Of a DNA stretch of 64,000 nucleotides, positions 57,201-64,000 are shown piece after piece. Below the pieces are notes generated by a model. The model was not told the DNA's origin. It saw nothing but the letters and a program-made list of their open reading frames with translations, and searched no databases. Position 1 is the first letter of the stretch, and each line of letters begins with the position of its first letter. The translations under genes were made by a program, and so were the position numbers. This DNA is from Casuarina equisetifolia (lineage: Eukaryota; Streptophyta; Magnoliopsida; Fagales; Casuarinaceae), in the NCBI GenBank assembly GCA_028551475.1, contig CM052359.1, positions 10,231,583 to 10,295,582 of the forward strand, given 5' to 3'.

Positions 57201-60200
57201 TTGGAAGAAACTAAAACTAGCATCAAATGGGTACTGACTCATATGTCACAAATGCTGCACGGTAAGTACTCCAAAGGTGAAATAATGACCATAATAACGG
57301 AGTTTCTGGGTGTTGCCACTATTTTCTTGTAAAGAGCTACGGTGCTAGCTATTGTGTATTAGCAAGGACTTCCATGGTTGTGCCATGAAAAAGCAGTTAA
57401 CACATAGAATAACAATCAGCACTTATAGTAACTTAGCTTGAAAAAATTCTCACAGAAAAAGAAGAATATAAGAGCTGTAGGATAAAACATAATGCAAAAA
57501 CAATTACTCCACTTACTAAGAGCCTGCAATAGCCCTGCAGAACAAATCCGTTTCTTTACATATTCCTCAGTCGCTTCAAAATGCCTGGAAAAAAGAAAAA
57601 AGGATCCTCATACATTCCTTCAACAAATTCATTGTTCTTCTACATGTTTCAATCAATGAAAATAAGTGATAAGCGGATGCTGAACAAATTGGGAAATAGA
57701 CGAAGGTACCCACTTACTTGGTAACCACATCCTGTGCTAGTTTAACTAACTGGTTCCCTGAATCAGGAAATATTACGCGATAAGCACGGACAGCTTCTAC
57801 AAACTCACGAACAGAAGCCTATATTTAAACAGTTGATATAGGTGCTCCAATTAGTCTGATAATTATTTAGAGACAGAGAAAAGTGAAAAACATTGTAACA
57901 ACAAGTAGAAAGTCATCATAAACAAATAAAGCAAAGAAGCAAAGAAAATAAAATAAATATATTTGAAAATAAAACCTACTCCTTTAGTTACATGAAGATG
58001 GGAATACAAATCTTCACATCTCACCAGCTAAACTTAAGAGACAAAAAGATGCTAGATTGTCACAACTTACCTCATGAGCAGCAGCAGAAGCCGAACCATT
58101 AATACTTCCTTCTTTGGAAGTGTCTATTGAAGCACTGCTTAATTCTTCAGTCTTAAGCTGAAGGTCTACAACAGATTGCGCCATCTTTTCCAGTAACCTA
58201 GCCTTTAAGTTTTCCACCTGCCAATATGGGTAAATCTGTTATCATATGCACATCAATATATCAGAAGAATCTAACAATATTAGCTTTTGAGCAAATAAAA
58301 TTACACATCTATGCAGCAAAAATGAAAACGAGCAGGCAACATGAGACTTTTGAAACAGCAATAACAAAAGAGGACAGTCCTCATCTTTTCACTGATAACA
58401 TTTGAGCAAAAACTGATGTCGAGAGTTCTGTATTACAGAAACATCATGGAAATTGCAGTACAAACCGGAAAATCCAACTGCTTAAGTAGCATAGCAGCCT
58501 CAGCTCTTGCTTGTAAGGATTCGGAATCTGAGAATAGCTTCCCCTGATAAAAGCAAGAAAATAAGCAAAGACATATTAGGAGACAAGTTTTTGGCACACT
58601 AATGACTGTCAAAAAAATGTACCTCTATTTATCCGTTGCCTTTACATTTCCATTCTAAGGCATTTGACAAAATGGAATGCTTATATTTCCGTTGAGGAAG
58701 CAAACATGCATACATAACTACTAATCCTTAAATTTTGCAGTTTTTTTTTTTGGTGCTAAATGGATATCTTGGTGTCAGTTCTACAAAAATTTGTCCAGTA
58801 TGCCCATGACTACCGGTGTAGGGAATTAAACATGACAGAATGTGAAAATTTGCATTTTGAGGTTCAGTCTCAACAAGTTCTCAACAACATATTTTTCTTC
58901 TTCCACTCTCTTTCTTTCTTTCTTTTCAGAACATGAATTCTATTCTAAGCTTGCCAATTGTCAACAACCCAACATTCCTCAGTCTTTTATGATTTGATTC
59001 GAGGATCTGTGCACATAAGAAGTGCTAGATAAACAATTTGACCACAGACAGTTTAGTTGAAAAGATTCTGAATCTTAAGGCTCACATCTGGATGCTAATA
59101 TGTAAATACAGAATGAATATCCATTCCCAGTTTTGAAGTATTGATATCAATATTACAGCAAACATAACAAATTGAGACTTCCTTCAACAGAATGGACTAT
59201 CATTGCTCTGTCGTAGTAAGTTGCTTTAAATAATTACTGCCATGTTTTAAGGATTAACAAAAGCATGTCTGCTTCATATGCGCATGGAAACATAAAGCTC
59301 AGTTACAAGTACATAAAATCATCCAAATATAGAAAGACGATTGAAAGATCTTTTACCAAAAATCAAACAGAGCATAATCACAGAACTGTTAAATTCAGTT
59401 GAGACAGTTACCAATAAAATAGTTTTCTTTTTATTTCTTTTGAGGCAGATGCAAAAGCAGCCAAAAGGTGTCAAACCATCACCAAAAGGATACTAAAAAA
59501 TGCAAGTATATACTATAACTCGTTTTTTTAGTGAAGAATAGTGAATTTAATCACATACTGATTTTTTTTATTTTAAAAATCATGGTACAAGGAACTTTAC
59601 AATGACATGTAAATAAGAAAATATTACAAGTCTTCAGTTGTAGGTCCAGTTTGAATCAGGTCCTAGGCAAGCTAACTTGACTGGTACAAAATAATAGGAG
59701 AGTATACCTCCAAGTTCTTTATAATCATAGACATTGCTTCTTCAGATGCTCGTTTACAGTCCTGGAATGACGAATCTCCATAGGCCTAGTGATGGTAAAC
59801 AGAAAAATGGTTCACAATGGTTAGATGCATCGAAGTGACTGGAAACAAATGCCCCAATAACAAAGTAAACGTGCAATTGATAGAAAGATTAACCCAAAAA
59901 TCAAGACACCCAAATGAAGAAAGAAATAACCTTAAAAATTGGCATAGCTCCAATATAGAACTTGACTGCATCAGCATAGGCCTCTGTTTTGATACACTTC
60001 CCAAGTCTAGCGGGTAGATCATAAATGAACTGCTCTTATCACAAAGATGAAAAGTGTTCAGCTCATACAAGGAAAACCCAAAGACCACACAGATTGTAAA
60101 ATTTCTCATAAACAAATCCCAGAGCCATGCTGTGAACACAAGTTTTCCTTTTGATAAATAAAATGAATCAATTTTATCAGGATTTGCCACAATAAATCTC

Positions 60201-61561
60201 AGTATAAAACCCCATAAACGATCCAAAGAGATGCATTAAACTCATTACCCCCCATCCCTCCCAACTGAGGTAAAGAAGGACCAAAATAAAAGGCATTGCA
60301 TTCAGAGACAATCATTACAGTAAACTCAATAGGAGCATGCATACTAAATACCCGATACCTCCGGAAAGCCACTAAGTTCCCCAATCATATAGCTTTGTAC
60401 ATTAAATCTGATAGAAGGCATCTGAAAAGTTTATAGTATATTATTAAGTTCATAATTTAATGTGCCATACTGAGGAAGTTTGAGTTGCACATCAAGGGGC
60501 AGAGCCAGTTTTTATTCAGGAAAAAACTAAAAAAGATATTTAGAAAAGAAATCAGACCAGAAGTTCTAGAAACAAAAAGAAGGCACCAATGTTAAACGTT
60601 TACTTCATACTACTGATTTAATACCTGAACTTTACGGAGAAGATTACGTGTACGATGCAATTTCTCTATGTGTTCTCTCTTTTCAAAGAGTGAAGTGTTC
60701 ACTCCATCACTTCTAGACTGCACAGACATAATCTGCATCCATAGGCCAAAAAGAAAATGGACGTAATTCCTACTGCACTAATTCTACTTCAAAAAAGAAA
60801 AAACGATTCAACGCCACGAAAATAAAGAAAAATTCCACACACACCTTGTCAAGGAGCTGTTCCATATTCAACTCCATGCCAACGATATTACTTTTCATCC
60901 TATACAAAAATAAAAACAGAGACTAATGTTCCGTATACGCAAGAAAATAGCACAAGAGACTACATCAATCAAGCTCTATATCAGCATGTTGTAGGACTGG
61001 AAATAATTACCTCTTAATCGTATCCGTAGCACTAATAAACTTGTTATAATTCTCGTAGACCAACATTTGCAAGTCAGTGTCAAGATTCTTTATCTCTGCC
61101 GCCATTTCTACATGCCGCTGCAAAAGCCCTTCCAAATTCGACTTCTCCACCTGTACAATTCAAATCCAACATGTTCAAGAACCAAAACATTTCCACAATT
61201 AACTCCACACTCATGTCCAATGGCATCACAAGATTGCAATTCAACCACATTTCCCTCTCTAATCTAACCCCTTGTTAGGACTTCGTCCTAACACCCATCC
61301 AACCAGTGCACAATCATTTTTGCAAGAACCAAGCACTTCGGCTCTGAACCTAAGTAACATGGGGCGAGGGCAAACCAGGAGATTCATGTACTGTTCGGGA
61401 TCAAAGGATGGGGAGTTGATGGCGTCGAGAGTGGTGCGTTTGGAGGAAGACGACGTCATATCAGTGAAGGATGACATGGAAGGATCGGGGGAGTAGAAGC
61501 TCGATAGCAGATCTCTCATTCGCTTGGCCTTGTCGTCCAGTGGAACGTCGTCCGCCACCAT
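54206..61561 (-). CDS. VPS51: Vacuolar sorting protein VPS51 (UNHINGED), GARP/EARP tethering subunit
   Basis: Shared subunit of the GARP and EARP complexes, which tether endosome-derived vesicles at the trans-Golgi and recycling endosome. 20 exons: 61561-61376, 61150-61011, 60899-60845, 60732-60625, 60029-59931, 59785-59708, 58543-58466, 58217-58071, 57818-57718, 57584-57517, 56978-56905, 56797-56731, 56449-56334, 56162-55896, 55776-55660, 55390-55319, 55220-55170, 54961-54734, 54648-54472, 54325-54206; 2349 nt, 782 aa, close to Arabidopsis UNH. The Vps51 domain spans about 50-135 (MLVYENYNKFISATDTIKRM, the family signature) and is followed by coiled-coil and Dor1-like helices; the C-terminus has RLQTFNRSGFQQIQLDIQFL and FLLDEVIVATSERCLDPIPL. 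The first in-frame ATG is at 61561; the frame opens to 61573 only by TTG. One intron uses a GC donor at 55895. Confidence 0.95.
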
Positions 61562-64000
61562 TTTCGCTTCCAATTCGTCCCTCAGAGTCGATTCCGATCG
61601 GAGATTTGGACCGTGACGGACTAAGAAACGGTGTCGTTGAGTAGTGCTTGCTTATGAAGGAGAGCGTCGCGCTGGAGTTGGGAAGACTTCTGCGTTCTGG
61701 TCCGTCGAAAATCGGTTGGATTTGGCTCGTCGCAACGAAACGTCGGCGTTGAACAGCAATTAACAATTTGGCAAACGACATCTCGTTTTTCGATATGCAA
61801 ACTTGAGTGCGGGTGTCGCGCTAAAGATGCTTTAGCACTAGTTTCTTGTATAGTCACAAACGCGAATATTTACAAAATTAACTACAATTTTAACTTCTTC
61901 TTTTTTTTTTTTTTCACTCACGCACCCGGGGAGGGAGACAAGAGATTTTTCTTACACATACTCTTGGCTATTTGTTCAATAAAATAGTATCAAATAAAAT
62001 GACGCTTCACTGCTAAAATGATATAAAAATAACGTTTTAAAAAGTGATTATTTAATTCGTGATAGTCTTTAAAAATCTTTGAAAGCTAAGTCTTGTCCGT
62101 TAATACTACCGAAACTTTGAATAATTGATAAAATTTCTTCCCCCAAAATATAATTTATCAGCCTCGACTTCTTTTAAAGAGAAAATACTCATTAAGCATG
62201 ATGTATAACTTGTATATATTTTTCTTTCGGTATCTTTTCAGAATCGGAATGATTATCTTTTACCCTCTACTATATTTTTTTGTCAAGCGGGAATTGAAAA
62301 ATAAATTTTTTTGAATCACAAATTATCTATATACATAGTTGCTAAACTATGGACAATAGCACCAAATCAGTGGTTTTATGAAAGTACACAAAATTGGATC
62401 TTTTGAGCTTTGTATGGGTTTTTCGTTCGGGGCAAAAATTTTAAAAAAATGTCGGGAAATATTTAAATATAATTAACTCTGTATTAATTTAGAATATTTT
62501 TTATTCCTAGTAAAAAAATTTACCCTTTATTTATGTTGTTTAAGGAGCGAGATATATATCTTTTTAACATTAAGTACCTTTTTCGTATAATGGTGATGCA
62601 TGAAGGTTCAAATATAATGTAATAAAAAATATAATATATATCAATGTGACTCTTTTAAGTGTCGACTTATTTGTAATTCAAAACTTCTACGATGATTTAT
62701 ATATTATTAACTCCCTCTGTTAACTTAAACCAACAAGTTTTCTGCTGGACCATTATAATAAGAAAGCAAAAATGTTCTTGGTGTTTTTGGTACAACAACT
62801 TTGAATGTGATACTTTATTTCCATATCCAACTAAAGGCAAAAATAAAATTAAAAAAAAAAATCCAACGAAAGGCAAAATTATAATTGATGTCAACTTTTT
62901 TTTCAAAAAGTATAACTATCAAAAACAGAAGTAACAATCACAACCAGGCAAAAGGGCACTCGGATTTGAATAACCTAATATTTGTTATAAAACTTGAGAG
63001 CCAAGTTTTGTCTGTCGATACTAAAGAACCTGCTGATAATTAAAAATAATAATAATGAAAATGCTCTACAAAGTGACAAAGTACATCTGGTAAAGGTCAA
63101 ATCCATCTCCATCATAAATTGTGACTATGGAATATGCTTTTCTCATACTGAAACTACAACAATTTTATTCTATTACAAATACTTAGAAACTACATACAAA
63201 TACATACATATTAAATTCTGAACTTAAATAATCCTGTCAAAGTATAAAAATTTGGTGCTTTGATTTTTTCATTGATATTTCATTTGGACTCTTTGGTATA
63301 GATCATGTTGTTTAGGACGAGAAACCAAATTAGCGCTTTTTTTTTTTTCTTTTTTAATATTTGTAGCACTTTGTTAGGTATTCAACTTTCTTTATTTTTT
63401 AATGTCAAAATTTTATGTAACATCAGAATATGATCAATGATAATCTATTCCTTGCATTTAACTAATTACAAAGTAAGATATCCACGATATTTCTAAAATA
63501 AAAGAATCAAAACTCGTACCTCCACAGAATAAAAACTTTATCTAAAAGGGATTGTATTTACTTTACATTATTTGACAACTAATCAGATATTAAAATAAAA
63601 CCGTTCACAATTACCTTTAACCAATCAATTCGGTGAAATGTAATTCTTAATTCGAATGGCATTATTCGGCAACAGTGTTAAAATTTAAAGATTTTGGCCA
63701 TTATTTTTTCGAGTAAAGGTTGATTGTAGTGTTTCAGCATGATTCCAATATCATTTTCAAAGTAAAAAAGCAGCACAGAACATATAAAGATAATTAAAAT
63801 AAATAAATTAAGCTTGATTTGGGAGGGGAATATTCCAAAATAAAACCAGAATCAAATAGACTGGAAAGAGCTGGCCCTGGACCTGGGCCAGCTGTCGTCA
63901 GCGCTCACGCATCCACAGCAAGCCACCTAAAATCCGCCTTCGACGAAACCACAGGTAGCATATTATATTCTTACCCACCACCCACGGCACGTGTTTTTCC
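61562..64000. other. AT-rich intergenic region, no gene recognised
   Basis: The first 300 bases are the VPS51 promoter/leader, followed by strongly AT-rich sequence with A and T tracts. Two similar stretches near 62078-62133 and 62992-63043 (aagctaagtcttgtc / gagccaagttttgtc and onward) suggest fragments of one old repeat. Composition becomes GC-richer after about 63860, and a CACGTG G-box at 63988-63993 may belong to the promoter of a gene beyond the window. Confidence 0.5.
63869..63893. other. Perfect 9-bp inverted repeat with 7-base loop
   Basis: agctggccc and gggccagct flank tggacct. The hairpin is GC-rich in an AT-rich setting, with no T-run after it. It could be a palindromic factor site or chance. 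Confidence 0.55.

Overview
This is nuclear DNA from a flowering plant, most likely a eudicot. The genes have many introns with GT..AG borders, the intergenic DNA is AT-rich, there is one cytosolic-type tRNA-His, and the proteins are closest to well-known Arabidopsis families. I rebuilt every multi-exon gene by hand from splice borders and reading phase. Six complete spliced models and one intronless gene close with an intact frame from ATG to stop; a seventh spliced gene is only a 3' part.

Layout. 138-605 (+): the 3' end of a membrane RING-variant (MARCH-like) E3 ligase. 1175-10306 (-): MSH6, mismatch-repair MutS homologue, 21 coding exons, 1338 aa. 11628-13673 (+): an intronless P-class pentatricopeptide repeat protein. 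13674-18840: about 5 kb without a recognisable gene. 18841-24451 (+): CKI1-type hybrid histidine kinase, 7 exons, 1090 aa. 24452-26463: gene-free, with a decayed Copia-type LTR relic and a 130-bp duplicated leader-like block. 26464-26733 (+): a small acidic protein of unknown function. 28073-29470 (-): DIM1 18S rRNA dimethyladenosine transferase, 353 aa. 30207-44100 (-): a WD40-bromodomain protein of the PHIP/BRWD family, 24 coding exons, 1713 aa, behind a long intron-containing 5' leader. 46376-52996 (-): MCM7/PROLIFERA, 15 exons, 721 aa. 53272-53343 (-): tRNA-His(GUG). 54206-61561 (-): VPS51/UNHINGED, 20 exons, 782 aa. 61562-64000: AT-rich, no gene seen.

How the genes relate. This is not an operon or a defence cluster; it is a gene-dense euchromatic neighbourhood of housekeeping genes. 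Two DNA-replication/repair genes (MSH6 and MCM7) both have E2F-type sites just upstream of the ATG, which suggests shared S-phase expression. DIM1 has the telo-box plus site II pair typical of ribosome-biogenesis genes. From memory of the Arabidopsis gene order, the genes here map to at least two separate Arabidopsis regions (At4g02030-At4g02075 and At2g47410-At2g47430), plus a PPR family at At3g62. They are interleaved here, so the window looks like an ancestral block that Arabidopsis has split by duplication and reciprocal loss.

The most unusual sequence features are small. There is an apparently perfect 94-bp tandem duplication carrying an exon start and its acceptor in the BRWD gene, an in-frame open 150-nt intron in the same gene whose acceptor is also duplicated, a 38-codon upstream ORF whose stop falls between the first two candidate start codons of BRWD, and a GC-AG intron in VPS51. 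I found no convincing previously undescribed system.
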